From contig NZ_JAAEAH010000001.1 of the NCBI RefSeq assembly GCF_010998615.1, positions 140,929 through 204,928 on the forward strand: a stretch of DNA of 64,000 nt. The letters run 5' to 3'. The position numbers and the translations under genes were made by a program. A model generated the notes under the pieces. That model worked only from the letters and a program-made list of their open reading frames with translations, did not search any database and was not told the origin of the DNA. Positions within the stretch are counted from its first letter, which is position 1. Each line of letters starts with the position of its first letter. The stretch comes from Myxococcus sp. CA023. Its GTDB lineage: Bacteria; Myxococcota; Myxococcia; Myxococcales; Myxococcaceae. Shown here one piece after another: positions 1-14,542 of this stretch.

Positions 1-1
1 C

Positions 2-220
2 ACCAGCGGGGTGGCGGCCTACGTGCCGAAGGAGACCCGCGCGGCCCAGTATCCGACCAGCTCCACCTGCTCCAACGACAGCCACTGCGCCAGCACCCAG
101 TACTGCGGCTGGGGGCTCAACGCCGGCAAGTGCCAGAACAAGAAGGCCAAGGGTGCCATCTGCGGCAGCGCCCGGGAGTGTCTGTCCAACAACTGCCGGT
201 GGACCCTGACCTGCGGCTGA
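2..220 (+). CDS. C-terminal end of a Cys-rich, probably exported protein (5' part outside window)
   Basis: The reading frame is open from the window edge to a TGA at 218-220, so only the last 72 residues are seen. The end has ten cysteines in patterns such as CSNDSHC, QYCGWG, KCQNK, ICGSARECLSNNC and a terminal LTCG. Such closely spaced Cys pairs are usual in disulfide-bonded extracellular Dickkopf-like or EGF-like modules found at the ends of myxobacterial surface proteins. No start, signal peptide or upstream domain can be seen, so function is unknown. The gene is followed by 165 bases of intergenic DNA that carries the mxcB promoter. Confidence 0.7.
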   Translation, partial: TSGVAAYVPKETRAAQYPTSSTCSNDSHCASTQYCGWGLNAGKCQNKKAKGAICGSARECLSNNCRWTLTCG

Positions 221-344
221 GGTCGCTTGCTGGCATGTGAGCAAGCCTTGTCATCCCACATGCCAGACGTCCCCGCGGCTGGCCGTTCGCTGAGCGGCGG
301 CCACCGCGGGGCTCCTTCATTCGTTGCCCGCCTGGGGGCTTCAT

Positions 345-375
345 GGTATCGAAAATGATAGTCAATATCGATACC
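345..375 (+). promoter_or_regulatory. Fur box before mxcB
   Basis: Positions 351-369 read GAAAATGATAGTCAATATC, which matches the classical 19-base Fur consensus GATAATGATAATCATTATC at 16 positions. It lies inside a perfect inverted repeat with arms GGTATCGA at 345-352 and TCGATACC at 368-375. The box ends 17 bases before the GTG start of mxcB, where a bound repressor would block transcription. Iron-dependent repression by Fur is inferred from the match and from the siderophore context. Confidence 0.8.
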
Positions 376-385
376 TGGAGCATTC

Positions 386-1201
386 GTGACGACGACGACT
401 GAGCGTGTCTATCGGCGGGGACCGTTCCCCGTGAAGTTCCGTCTGTTGGAGGTGAAGCGGGTGACGCGGGTGACGCCGCAGATGGTCCGCATCACCCTGG
501 CAGGAGAGGACCTGGAGGGCTTCTACAGCCCCGGCGCGGACGACCACGTGAAGCTGCTGTTCCCGGAGGAGGGCAAGCGCATGCCTGTCATCCCCACGGT
601 GACGCCCACGGGGCTGGTGCTGAAGGAAGGCGAGCGCAAGCCGGACGCGCGTGACTACACGCCGCGGCGGTACGACGCCGCGGCGGGTGAGCTGGACATC
701 GACTTCGTGGTGCACGGCACGGGGCCGGCGACGACGTGGGCGAGCAAGGCACAGGTCGGTGACCTGCTGGCCGTGGGTGGACCGCGCGGCTCCACGTTCG
801 TGGCGCAGGACTTCAGCTGGTACCTGCTTGCGGGGGACCCGTCCGCGCTGCCCGCCATTGGCCGCATCCTGGAGGAGCTGCCGGAGGGGACGCGCGCCAT
901 CGTGTTCTGCGAGGTCCCGGACGCATCCGAGGAGCAGCAGTTCACCACCCGCGCCAACGCGACGGTGACGTGGCTGCACCGCAACGGCGTGGAGGCGGGG
1001 CACTCGGACGTGTTGCAGCAGGCCATCCGCGGGCTGGAGTTCCCCGAGGGGGACTACTTCGCCTGGGTGGCGGGTGAGGCGCACACCGTGCGCCCCATCA
1101 AGGACCACCTCATCAACGAGCGCGGCGCCAACAAGAGCTGGGTCCGGGTGACGGGCTATTGGAAGCGCGGCACCTCGGACCACCACGACGCGAAGGGCTA
1201 G
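386..1201 (+). CDS. mxcB: Siderophore-interacting FAD protein (ferric-myxochelin reductase)
   Basis: This 271-residue protein belongs to the siderophore-interacting protein (SIP, ViuB/YqjH) family of cytoplasmic flavoproteins, which reduce the iron of an imported ferric siderophore and so release it. The FAD-binding signature RRYD lies near residue 90, followed by DIDFVVHGTGPATTWA and the GDLLAVGGPRGS segment typical of SIP proteins; the C-terminal NAD(P)H-binding half includes WVAGEAHTVRPIK. The start is a GTG with GGAG six bases upstream. A Fur box overlaps the promoter. The gene is convergent with mxcL and shares its stop region. The symbol follows the mxc regulon described in Stigmatella. 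Confidence 0.9.
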   Translation: MTTTTERVYRRGPFPVKFRLLEVKRVTRVTPQMVRITLAGEDLEGFYSPGADDHVKLLFPEEGKRMPVIPTVTPTGLVLKEGERKPDARDYTPRRYDAAAGELDIDFVVHGTGPATTWASKAQVGDLLAVGGPRGSTFVAQDFSWYLLAGDPSALPAIGRILEELPEGTRAIVFCEVPDASEEQQFTTRANATVTWLHRNGVEAGHSDVLQQAIRGLEFPEGDYFAWVAGEAHTVRPIKDHLINERGANKSWVRVTGYWKRGTSDHHDAKG

Positions 1202-2472
1202 GCCGCCGCCGGCTTCGCGAGGGAGCGGAGGACTTCGCCCGTCATCTCGATGGCGTAGTCAATCTGCTCCTCCGTGTGCGCCGTGCTGAGGAAGGTGACG
1301 TCGCGGCGCAGCAGGATGCCCCGGCGGGCCATTCCCGCCTGGAAGGGCTGCATCTGCTTCGCGTGCTCCGCCGGGTCCTTGGCGAACAGGAAGAAGGGAA
1401 TCGCGTCGTAGCCAATCACGCGCAACGACGAGCCCGCGGCCTCCGCCTGGGCGTTGACGCCCTCGCGCAGCTTGCGGCCCAGGCGGGCCAGGTGCTGGAT
1501 GTAGGCGCCATCCCGGTAGCCCTTCAGCACCGCCTCGCATACGTACAGCGACAGCAGTTCACCGCCGAAGGTGGTGGACACCTGGAGCTCGCTCAGGCGG
1601 CTCAGGTACTTCTCCGGCCCGGCGATGGCTGACAGCGGCATTCCCCCGGCGATGCTCTTGGACAGGGTGACGAAGTCCGCGCGGACGTCGAAGAACTCCT
1701 GGGCGCCGCCCACGGCGAGCCGGAAGCCGGTGACGACCTCGTCCAGGGCGAACAGGACGTTGTTCGCGGTGCAGGTGGCGCGCACCTGCTGCAAGAAGGC
1801 CGGGGTGAGGGGCCGGTTGTAGGGCACCGACAGCAGCACCAGGGCGAGCTCGCTGGCGTTCTTCTCGATGGTGGCCAGCAGGGCCGGCTCGTCCGGGGGC
1901 GTGAAGAGCGGCATCCGGAGGGTCAGCGCGGCCAGCGCGGACGGCACGCCCGGCGTGTCGAACATGAAGTGGTCGTGCCAGCCGTTGTAGCCGACGGTGA
2001 TGATCTTCTGCTTGCCGGTGATGTGGCGCGCCAGGCGCACGGCGGCGGACGTGGCGTCCGCGCCCGTCTTGAAGAAGCGCGCCATCTCCGCGCCGGGGAT
2101 GAGGTCCACCAGCGTCTGGGCGGCGGAGACCTCCACCGGCGTGGGCAGCGAGTGAAGGACACCTTCCTCCAGGTGCTCCCGGATGGCGTTCACCACGGCC
2201 GGGTCATTGTGGCCCAGCATGTTGGCGCCCAGGCCGCCGATGAAGTCGATGTACTCCTGGCCGTCCACGTCCTCCACCAGCGCGCCCTTGCCCTTGGCCA
2301 GGAACACGGGGAAGGCGCCGAGCGCGAACATCTCCGGGCGCTTCATCATGGACTGCGTGACGCCGGGGACCAGCCGCCGCGCCTCGGCGAGGAGCTGGTT
2401 GGAACGGTCGAGCTTCAGCTCGCCCTGGATGGGACGAGGCAGGGAAGGGTGCTTCTTGACGGGAGTGTCCAT
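1198..2472 (-). CDS. mxcL: PLP-dependent aminotransferase making myxochelin B
   Basis: This 424-residue class III aminotransferase resembles glutamate-1-semialdehyde aminomutase. The PLP lysine is in TLSKSIAGGMPLSAIAG, the cofactor Asp is in FALDEVVTGFR, and GYNGWHDHF matches the HGxxHD-like region. In the described pathway MxcL aminates the aldehyde released by MxcG, giving the amine myxochelin B instead of the alcohol myxochelin A. The ATG at 2472 is chosen because AAGGAAA lies six bases before it; a GTG at 2514, overlapping the mxcK stop, would add 14 residues but has no ribosome binding site. It is the last gene of the operon. Its TAG stop lies on the same CTAG as the stop of mxcB. Confidence 0.9.
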   Translation of the reverse strand: MDTPVKKHPSLPRPIQGELKLDRSNQLLAEARRLVPGVTQSMMKRPEMFALGAFPVFLAKGKGALVEDVDGQEYIDFIGGLGANMLGHNDPAVVNAIREHLEEGVLHSLPTPVEVSAAQTLVDLIPGAEMARFFKTGADATSAAVRLARHITGKQKIITVGYNGWHDHFMFDTPGVPSALAALTLRMPLFTPPDEPALLATIEKNASELALVLLSVPYNRPLTPAFLQQVRATCTANNVLFALDEVVTGFRLAVGGAQEFFDVRADFVTLSKSIAGGMPLSAIAGPEKYLSRLSELQVSTTFGGELLSLYVCEAVLKGYRDGAYIQHLARLGRKLREGVNAQAEAAGSSLRVIGYDAIPFFLFAKDPAEHAKQMQPFQAGMARRGILLRRDVTFLSTAHTEEQIDYAIEMTGEVLRSLAKPAAA

Positions 2473-2510
2473 GGACGTTTCCTTCTGTGTGTCGAGACGG
2501 AGACTGCGAT

Positions 2511-3737
2511 TCACCGAGGCGTGGGCGCCGCGCTGAGCGGGACGGCGCTACGGCCAAAGGTCCAGAGGATGAAGAGCGAGACGGTGGTGACGCCCACGGC
2601 GAGCCATCCGGCCAGCCCGAAGCCCACCAGCTCACCGACAGGCGTGGTGGCCAACATCAGGCCGCTGGCCCACGCCGCGAGCCCGGAGGCACCGTCACTG
2701 GCGGCCATGTTCATGGCCATGAACCGCCCGCGCAGCGGCGGCGGCACCTTCGCGGAGATCAACGCGATGGTGGGGATGGGCCGCGTGGACGTCAGGGACA
2801 TGAAGAGGACGAAGGCGACCATCACCACCGGCAGCGGAGCGGCGGGAAGGTGCGTGAAGCCCAGGTGCGGCACCATGGTGCCCACCAGCAGCAGCCCGAG
2901 CACCCGGGCGGGGCCAATTCGGTCCACCCAGCGGCCCACCTGACGCGCCGCGAGCAGCGTGGCGGCGCCGCCAGCCAGATACACCCAGGGCAGGTCGGTC
3001 TGCTTCAGCCCGAGGTTCCCGACCATGAACGCGCTCAGATACGGAATCAGCAAGAAGCTGGAGAAGGCGACGCTGAACGTCAGCAGCCAGCCCAGAGCGA
3101 AGCCGGGCGTGAAGAGTGCCGTGACGGACGGCGCCTGACGCTCCGAGTCCGTGGTGACATGCGCATCCAGCCGCGGAAGCACGGCGAGCAGCCCGAACCA
3201 CAGGAGCGCCCCAAGGATGCCAATGGCCCAGAAGGGCGCGCGCCAGCCGAGCATGTTGGCCATGCCCAGGCTCAGGGGAACACCCGCCACCGCGGACAAC
3301 CCGAGCGATGACATCACCGTGCCAATGGCCTGGCCCCGGCGTTCACCGGGGATGGTGTCCGCGATGATGGACATGATGACCGCGCCCATGAGGCCCGCGC
3401 ATCCTCCTGCGATGCTCCGGGCCACCAGCAGCCACGCGTGGCTCTGCGCCGCGCCGCAGGCCAGCGTGGCTGTGATGAACCCTCCCAGGATGACCAGCAA
3501 CGTGCTTCTGCGGCCGAACCTGTCGACCCACGCGAGCCCCAGCACGCCCATGGCGGCGGAGGCCAACGTGTAGGAGGACACCAACGTTCCGAACTGCGCG
3601 GCTGACAGACTGAACAGCCGCATGAACTCCGGACCCAGCGGCAGGACGATCATGAAGTCCAGCAGGTGGGTGAACTGCACGCCCGCCAGCAGCAGGATGA
3701 GCAGACGCTCCTGCCGCGGTGAGAATGTGGCGGTCAC
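2511..3737 (-). CDS. mxcK: MFS transporter, probable myxochelin exporter
   Basis: This 408-residue inner-membrane protein has about twelve hydrophobic segments and major facilitator motifs such as WVDRFGRRSTLLVILGG after helix 2 and GERRGQAIGTVMSSLG. It resembles AraJ/sugar-efflux type MFS proteins. Its place between the DAHP synthase and mxcL supports siderophore export; import is possible but less likely. I start it at the GTG at 3737, which has GGAG six bases upstream. An upstream GTG at 3764 overlaps the previous gene but lacks such a site. Confidence 0.8.
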   Translation of the reverse strand: MTATFSPRQERLLILLLAGVQFTHLLDFMIVLPLGPEFMRLFSLSAAQFGTLVSSYTLASAAMGVLGLAWVDRFGRRSTLLVILGGFITATLACGAAQSHAWLLVARSIAGGCAGLMGAVIMSIIADTIPGERRGQAIGTVMSSLGLSAVAGVPLSLGMANMLGWRAPFWAIGILGALLWFGLLAVLPRLDAHVTTDSERQAPSVTALFTPGFALGWLLTFSVAFSSFLLIPYLSAFMVGNLGLKQTDLPWVYLAGGAATLLAARQVGRWVDRIGPARVLGLLLVGTMVPHLGFTHLPAAPLPVVMVAFVLFMSLTSTRPIPTIALISAKVPPPLRGRFMAMNMAASDGASGLAAWASGLMLATTPVGELVGFGLAGWLAVGVTTVSLFILWTFGRSAVPLSAAPTPR

Positions 3738-3753
3738 GAAAGGCTCCAGCGAT

Positions 3754-5102
3754 TCAGGCCGCACGGGCTTCGTGCGCGCGAAGGGACGGCATGGATTCGG
3801 CGACCAGGAAGGCCAGCTGAAGGGCCTGGTCCGCGTTGAGGCGCGGATCGCAGTGGGTGTGGTAGCGGCTGGAGAGGTCGTCTTCCGTCACGGGCTGGGG
3901 ACCGCCCAGGCATTCGGTGACGTTCTGCCCGGTCATCTCCAGGTGCAGGCCCCCCGGGTGGACGCCTTCCGCGGCGGCCGCGTCCATGAAGCCACACACC
4001 TCCGTGAGGATGCGGTCGAAGGAGCGCGTCTTGTAGCCATTGCCGGCCTTGTGGGTGTTGCCATGCATCGGGTCGATGGACCAGATGACCGGGCGCCCGT
4101 CCCGGCGGGTGGCGGCCATGAGCCGGGGCAGCCTTTCCGCAACCAGGTCCGCGCCAAACCGCCCGATGAGGGTGATGCGGCCCGGAATGCCCTGGGGATT
4201 GAGGAGGTCCATCAGCCGGAGCACTTCGTCGGGCTCCATGGTGGGGCCACACTTGATGCCAATGGGGTTCTGGATGCCGCGCATGAACTCCACGTGGCCG
4301 CCGTCGAGCTGGCGGGTGCGCTCGCCAATCCACAGCATGTGCGCGGACGAGTCGTACCAGCCGCTGCCGTCGGGCTCGGCGCGCGTCATGGCCTCCTCCA
4401 CGTTGAGGAGCAGGGCTTCGTGGCTGGTGAAGAAGTCAATGGCATTGGAGCTGCTGCGAGGCTCCGGGCTGAAACCCAGCGCCCGCATGAACGACAGGGA
4501 TTCGAGGATGCGGTCCGCCAGCAAGCGGTTGATGCCGCCCTGGGGCCAGCGCTGGGGATCGGTGAGTTCCTCGTAGCCGCGCTGGGCGAAGGCTCGCACC
4601 AGGTTCAGCGTGGCGGAGGACTGGTGATAGGCCTTGAGCAGCCGACGCGGGTCTGGCGTTCGCGCCTGGGCGTCGAACTCCATGCCGTTGATGATGTCCC
4701 CGCGGTAGCTGGGCAGGGTGACGCCGCCCAGCGTCTCCATGGGGCTGGAGCGCGGCTTGGCGAACTGCCCGGCGATGCGGCCCACCTTCACCACCGGCCG
4801 GTTGCCGGCGAAGGTCAGCACCATGGCCATCTGCAACAGCAGCCGGTAGGTGTCCCGGATGTTGTCGGTGGTGAACTCCTTGAAGCTCTCCGCGCAGTCA
4901 CCGCCTTGCAGCAAGATGGCCTTGCCTTCGGCGACCCTGGCGAGCCGGGCGGTGAGCCGGCGCGTCTCGTCCGCGAAGACGAGCGGAGGCAGGCGGGACA
5001 GCTCGGCCTCGGTCTGGGCCAGGGCCTGCGCGTCCGGATAGTCCTCCGGCATGTACTTGACGGGCTTGTGCCGCCAGGAGACTGGCGTCCAGGTGGGGTT
5101 CG

Positions 5103-5106
<4 letters not shown>
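3754..5106 (-). CDS. Class II (plant-type) DAHP synthase feeding the siderophore pathway
   Basis: The 450-residue protein condenses phosphoenolpyruvate and erythrose 4-phosphate to DAHP, the first shikimate-pathway step. Family motifs are present: [10 protein letters not shown] near residue 80, the active-site [33 protein letters not shown] and a Glu- and His-rich metal site ([27 protein letters not shown]). The gene starts with a GTG that overlaps the mxcG stop (GTGA), so it is probably translationally coupled. A dedicated DAHP synthase (called aroA(A5) in Stigmatella) raises chorismate supply for 2,3-dihydroxybenzoate when iron is short. Whether it lacks feedback inhibition by aromatic amino acids cannot be judged from sequence. 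Confidence 0.92.
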
Positions 5107-9467
<4,361 letters not shown>

Positions 9468-9503
9468 GCGTCAGGGGCGCGAGGTGACTCGCGCACCGCG
9501 GAG

Positions 9504-10403
9504 CTATGCGGCGTTCCGGGAAGCGGGCGTGTTGCCCAGGGAGAGCAGCGTGAACCAGTCGGCGAGCGTCGGCCGTTCGGCCAGCTCCACGAAGGTGGTC
9601 TCCGCGCCAGCGGCCCGCCACTTCTCCACCAGCGTCATCAGTCGGATGGAGTCCATTCCGCGCTCGAGCAGGTTGTCGTCGTCCCCCAGCGCCTCCGGCG
9701 ACTCCTGGATCAGCTCCGCCACTTCCGCGCGCACCTGCTCGCGGGTGAGTGTGCTGGACGTGGAGATGGGGCCCAGCGCGTCGAGCACCTGCTGCGTGGT
9801 GGTGGTGACGGCGCACAGTTGGGCCGCGTAGCTCAACGCGAGCTGGTGGTGCGCCAGGGAGAAGTCACCCAGCGCGTCGGCGATGAGGAAGGGCCGCACG
9901 TCGCTCATGAAGGCGTCGCTGGCCGTCTGCAGGCAGCCGATGTGCGCGTAGATGCCGGAGATGAGGATCTGATCGCGGCCCAGCTTCTTCATCTGGTCCA
10001 TCAGGTCCGTCTTGCGGAACGCGCTGTAGCGCCACTTGGTGAGCTGGATGTCGCTTTCGGCGGGCGTCAGCGCGTCGATGATGCGCTTCTGGTCCGGTCC
10101 TCCGTTGATGCCGCCGCCCCAGAAGTCCAGCAGCAGGCCGCGCTGCTCGGGCGTCTGGCCACCCGGTTGGGCCGAATACACGACGGGGATGCCCAGCGCC
10201 GTGCAGTGCTGGCGCAGCCGCTGGATGTTCGCGACCAGCTCCGTCACGGGCGACTGGCCCTTCGCGAAGGCGTCCACGAAGTAGCGCTGCATGTCGTGGA
10301 TGAGCAGCACGGCGCGGCTCGGGTCCGGTGCCCAGGTGACCTTGTTCTTCGGCAGGTCGGCGGCGCCGGGCATGGGATAGGGAGCGATGGCGGGGAGCGC
10401 CAT
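9504..10403 (-). CDS. mxcF: Isochorismatase with aryl carrier domain
   Basis: This 299-residue EntB-type protein joins two domains. Residues 1-210 form the isochorismatase, which removes pyruvate from isochorismate; the family's acid and base are visible as Asp37 in [10 protein letters not shown] and Lys123 in LTKWRYSAF, and [13 protein letters not shown] matches the corresponding EntB loop. Residues 220-285 form the aryl carrier, with the phosphopantetheine serine at 252 in [10 protein letters not shown]. MxcE loads dihydroxybenzoate on it and MxcG takes it from there. It begins 13 bases after mxcE with AAGGAA before the ATG. Confidence 0.95.
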   Translation of the reverse strand: MALPAIAPYPMPGAADLPKNKVTWAPDPSRAVLLIHDMQRYFVDAFAKGQSPVTELVANIQRLRQHCTALGIPVVYSAQPGGQTPEQRGLLLDFWGGGINGGPDQKRIIDALTPAESDIQLTKWRYSAFRKTDLMDQMKKLGRDQILISGIYAHIGCLQTASDAFMSDVRPFLIADALGDFSLAHHQLALSYAAQLCAVTTTTQQVLDALGPISTSSTLTREQVRAEVAELIQESPEALGDDDNLLERGMDSIRLMTLVEKWRAAGAETTFVELAERPTLADWFTLLSLGNTPASRNAA

Positions 10404-10415
10404 GGGGAGTTCCTT

Positions 10416-12058
<1,643 letters not shown>

Positions 12059-12062
<4 letters not shown>

Positions 12063-13267
12063 GACTGCACCCCGGCACCCTGGCCCAGGCCCATGGCATG
12101 GAGCATGGTGCGGAACTTGGCGTCGGTTTCCGCCAGCTCGGACTCGGGCGTGGAGCCCACCACGATGCCCGCGCCCGCGAAGAGACGCAGGGTGCGCTCA
12201 CTGGCCTCCGCGCAGCGGATGGTCACCGCCCACTGTCCGTCACCCGTGGCGTCGCACCAGCCCACCGTGCCGGTGTAGTAGCCGCGCTCGAAGGGCTCGA
12301 TGGAGCCAATCGCTTCGTGCGCCAGCCGCGTGGGGTAGCCGCACACCGCGGGTGTCGGGTGCATGGCCGCCGCCAGCGTCAGTGAGGAGATGGAGGGGTC
12401 GGCGAGCTCACCGGTGATGCGGCTGGACAGGTGCCACATGGTGGCGGTGTTCACGAGCGACGGACCGGCGGGCACATTCAGCGTTTGGCAGTACGGCCGC
12501 AGCGCCTCCGCGACGGCGTCGATGACTACCGCGTGCTCGTGCAGGTCCTTGGGCGACTTCAGCAGCGCGGCGGCGCGCTCCTGGTCCTCCAGCGGGTCCG
12601 CGCTACGGGCCGCGGAGCCGGCGAGGGGATTGGCGACCACCTGGAACCCGGAGCGGGACACGAGCAGCTCGGGGCTGGCGCCAATGAGCGTGCGAAGTCC
12701 CGCGCCGCTGGTTCCGTCCTGCTGGGGGAGGTCGGCGGCGAAGGTGTAGCCCGACGGGTTGCGCTGCGCGAGGTTGCGCAGCAGCTGCCGCAGGTCGATG
12801 GGGGCGGCGGCGTTGAGGTGCAGCGAACGCGACAGCACCACCTTCTGGAGCGGCCCGCTCTGCATCAGCTTCAGCGCCTGCGCGACGCCGTTCAGGTACG
12901 CGGCGGGCTCCGGCACTGGCTGGACGGTGTAGCTGGCGCTGAGCGGCCGCTGCACCGGAACGTCCTTGTCGAACACCAGCGGCCCGGCGCGCTGGAGCGT
13001 CAGCGGCACCACGAGCTGTGCGGGCACCGAGCCGTCGAAGGGCACCGCGCCCACCGCCACGGGGATGTCGTGGTCGGCCTGGCGCGCGTCATTCAGCACC
13101 GCCGTCACGCGCTCGGGGAGCCGCGCCAGGGAATCCGCGCCGCCCTGGTGCGGCACGGTGGCGAAGGTGCCGCGCGCCAACAACGTGCGGCGCGGCGTGG
13201 CGAAGAAGAACGAAGAGCCAGCCTCGTAGCTCTCGAGCAACTGCGCGGCGAGTGTCTGCGGTCCCAT
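12059..13267 (-). CDS. mxcD: Isochorismate synthase
   Basis: The 402-residue protein belongs to the chorismate-utilising enzyme family (EntC/DhbC). Typical segments are [10 protein letters not shown] near residue 140, [20 protein letters not shown] with the substrate/Mg site, the [12 protein letters not shown] helix and [14 protein letters not shown] followed by [11 protein letters not shown]. It converts chorismate to isochorismate, the first committed step to 2,3-dihydroxybenzoate. The 147-base gap to mxcC contains a Fur-like box, so this gene may have a promoter of its own besides read-through from mxcC. Confidence 0.95.
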
Positions 13268-13355
13268 GGGGTGTTCCTGTTCCTTCGGCTCAGCGGGCGT
13301 CGTGCACAGGGCGCCACACGGCGGCGCCTTGGTGGTAAATGATGAATTGGATCCT

Positions 13356-13374
13356 AGTAATCATTATCAATATC
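13356..13374 (-). promoter_or_regulatory. Fur-like box between mxcC and mxcD
   Basis: Read on the minus strand, 13374-13356 is GATATTGATAATGATTACT. It matches the left two thirds of the Fur consensus well (the GATAAT-type hexamers) and the right end poorly, about 14-15 of 19 positions. It lies about 80 bases before the mxcD start in an AT-rich island inside a GC-rich operon. It could mark an internal iron-regulated promoter. The weaker match makes this less certain than the other two boxes. Confidence 0.55.
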
Positions 13375-13414
13375 GTGGCGGACGAGGGCCTGAGCGGGCT
13401 GCGCGAGGGCGGGG

Positions 13415-14188
13415 TCATGCATCGAGCGTCGCGCCCCCGTCGACGCGGAGGTCGTGCAGGGTGATGTGGCGTGCCGCGTCCGAGACGAGGAACCGCACCG
13501 CGTTGGCGATGTCCTCGGGGGTGGCGATGCGTTGCAGGGGGATGCCCAGGCGATAGGCCTCGGGCGAGCCGGCAATCACCGCCTGCGCGCCGGAGTCATC
13601 CGCCCAGAGCGCGCGCTGCATGGCGGTGTCCGTGGAGCCGGGGGACACGACGTTGCAGCGGATGCCGTGCGGGGCCAGTTCCAGGCCCAGGCACTTGGTG
13701 AACATGCTGGAGGCGGCCTTGGAGGCGGCGTATGCGGCCATCTGCGTGCGGGGCACGGCGGCGGCGTTGGAGCCCACGGTGACGATGACGCCGTTGCGCC
13801 GGGGCACCATGCGCCGGGCCACGGCGCGGGACACCTGGAACACGCCCAGCGTGTTGACGGAGAAGGTGAACGCCCAGTCCTCGTCGCTGTAGGACAGGAT
13901 GGGGCCGGTGCGCAGGACGCCCGCCACGTTGGCCAACACCTCGATGGGGCCCAGCTCCCGCTCGATGCGCTCCACCACGGTGTCGACCGCGGCGACATCA
14001 CTCACGCTGGCCGGGTAGGCCACCGCGTGTTGATTCTTCTGCCGGAGCTCGGCCACGAGGGCGCCCAGTCCGTCCGCGTTGGTGTCGACCGCGGCGATGA
14101 GGGCTTCGCCCGCCAGCGCACGCGCCACTGCCGCGCCAATACCTTGTGCGGCACCTGTGACGAGTGCCACCCGGGTGGGCGTTCCCAT
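13415..14188 (-). CDS. mxcC: 2,3-dihydro-2,3-dihydroxybenzoate dehydrogenase
   Basis: This 257-residue short-chain dehydrogenase (EntA/DhbA type) oxidises 2,3-dihydro-2,3-dihydroxybenzoate to 2,3-dihydroxybenzoate with NAD. It shows the cofactor motif [12 protein letters not shown] at residues 11-22, [12 protein letters not shown], a catalytic YAASKAA (Tyr-x-x-x-Lys) and [11 protein letters not shown] strong AAGGAGGAG ribosome binding site precedes the ATG. It is the first gene of the biosynthetic operon, and the extended Fur box lies 53-77 bases upstream of the start. Confidence 0.95.
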   Translation of the reverse strand: MGTPTRVALVTGAAQGIGAAVARALAGEALIAAVDTNADGLGALVAELRQKNQHAVAYPASVSDVAAVDTVVERIERELGPIEVLANVAGVLRTGPILSYSDEDWAFTFSVNTLGVFQVSRAVARRMVPRRNGVIVTVGSNAAAVPRTQMAAYAASKAASSMFTKCLGLELAPHGIRCNVVSPGSTDTAMQRALWADDSGAQAVIAGSPEAYRLGIPLQRIATPEDIANAVRFLVSDAARHITLHDLRVDGGATLDA

Positions 14189-14240
14189 GTCCCTGCTCCT
14201 CCTTCTGGATGCCTGCGCCCGCTGATTGGGCTTGAAATTG

Positions 14241-14265
14241 GATAATGAGAATGATTTTCATTATC
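14241..14265 (-). promoter_or_regulatory. Extended, overlapping Fur boxes before mxcC
   Basis: The 25 bases hold two 19-base Fur-box matches offset by six bases: 14241-14259 (GATAATGAGAATGATTTTC) and 14247-14265 (GAGAATGATTTTCATTATC), each about 16 of 19 on the plus strand. On the minus strand 14265-14247 (GATAATGAAAATCATTCTC) fits about 17 of 19. Such hexamer extension is typical of strong Fur sites that hold two offset dimers. It should control the mxc operon. The rest of the 354-base gap to 14542 holds a possible small gene (14366-14458) and the start region of the ADOP permease. Confidence 0.85.
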
Positions 14266-14365
14266 GAGGCGCCGCAGATATGTGCCACGCAGCGTCAGGG
14301 GTGTCAAGAAGGGAAGTAAGGGATTGCCGGTAACGCAATATTGCAATGGCCGCCCGGTCGGGCTG

Positions 14366-14458
14366 TCACGCATCGGGTTCCACCGCGGCGTCATGCTTCT
14401 CTTGGCCGCGTTGGAAGAGGTCCGGGCTCTTGTCCGATGATGGGATTTCGCGTGCCAC
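14366..14458 (-). CDS. Possible 30-residue small protein
   Basis: A GTG-started frame would encode a 30-residue acidic, hydrophilic peptide that includes the segment DKSPDLFQRGQEKHDAA and ends in EPDA. Third codon positions are mostly G or C (for example GAC AAG AGC CCG GAC CTC TTC), as expected of coding DNA here. No ribosome binding site is clear, so it may be the 3' remnant of a larger gene instead. I do not recognise the peptide. It lies between the mxcC promoter and the ADOP permease gene. Confidence 0.35.
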   Translation of the reverse strand: MAREIPSSDKSPDLFQRGQEKHDAAVEPDA

Positions 14459-14542
14459 AGGCGAACGCGAATCACGCCCCAGCCAGGGCCCTGTCAGGCG
14501 CGATGTTTGATGGCGTTGGAGTTGCAGCGGAGTCTGGCCTTC

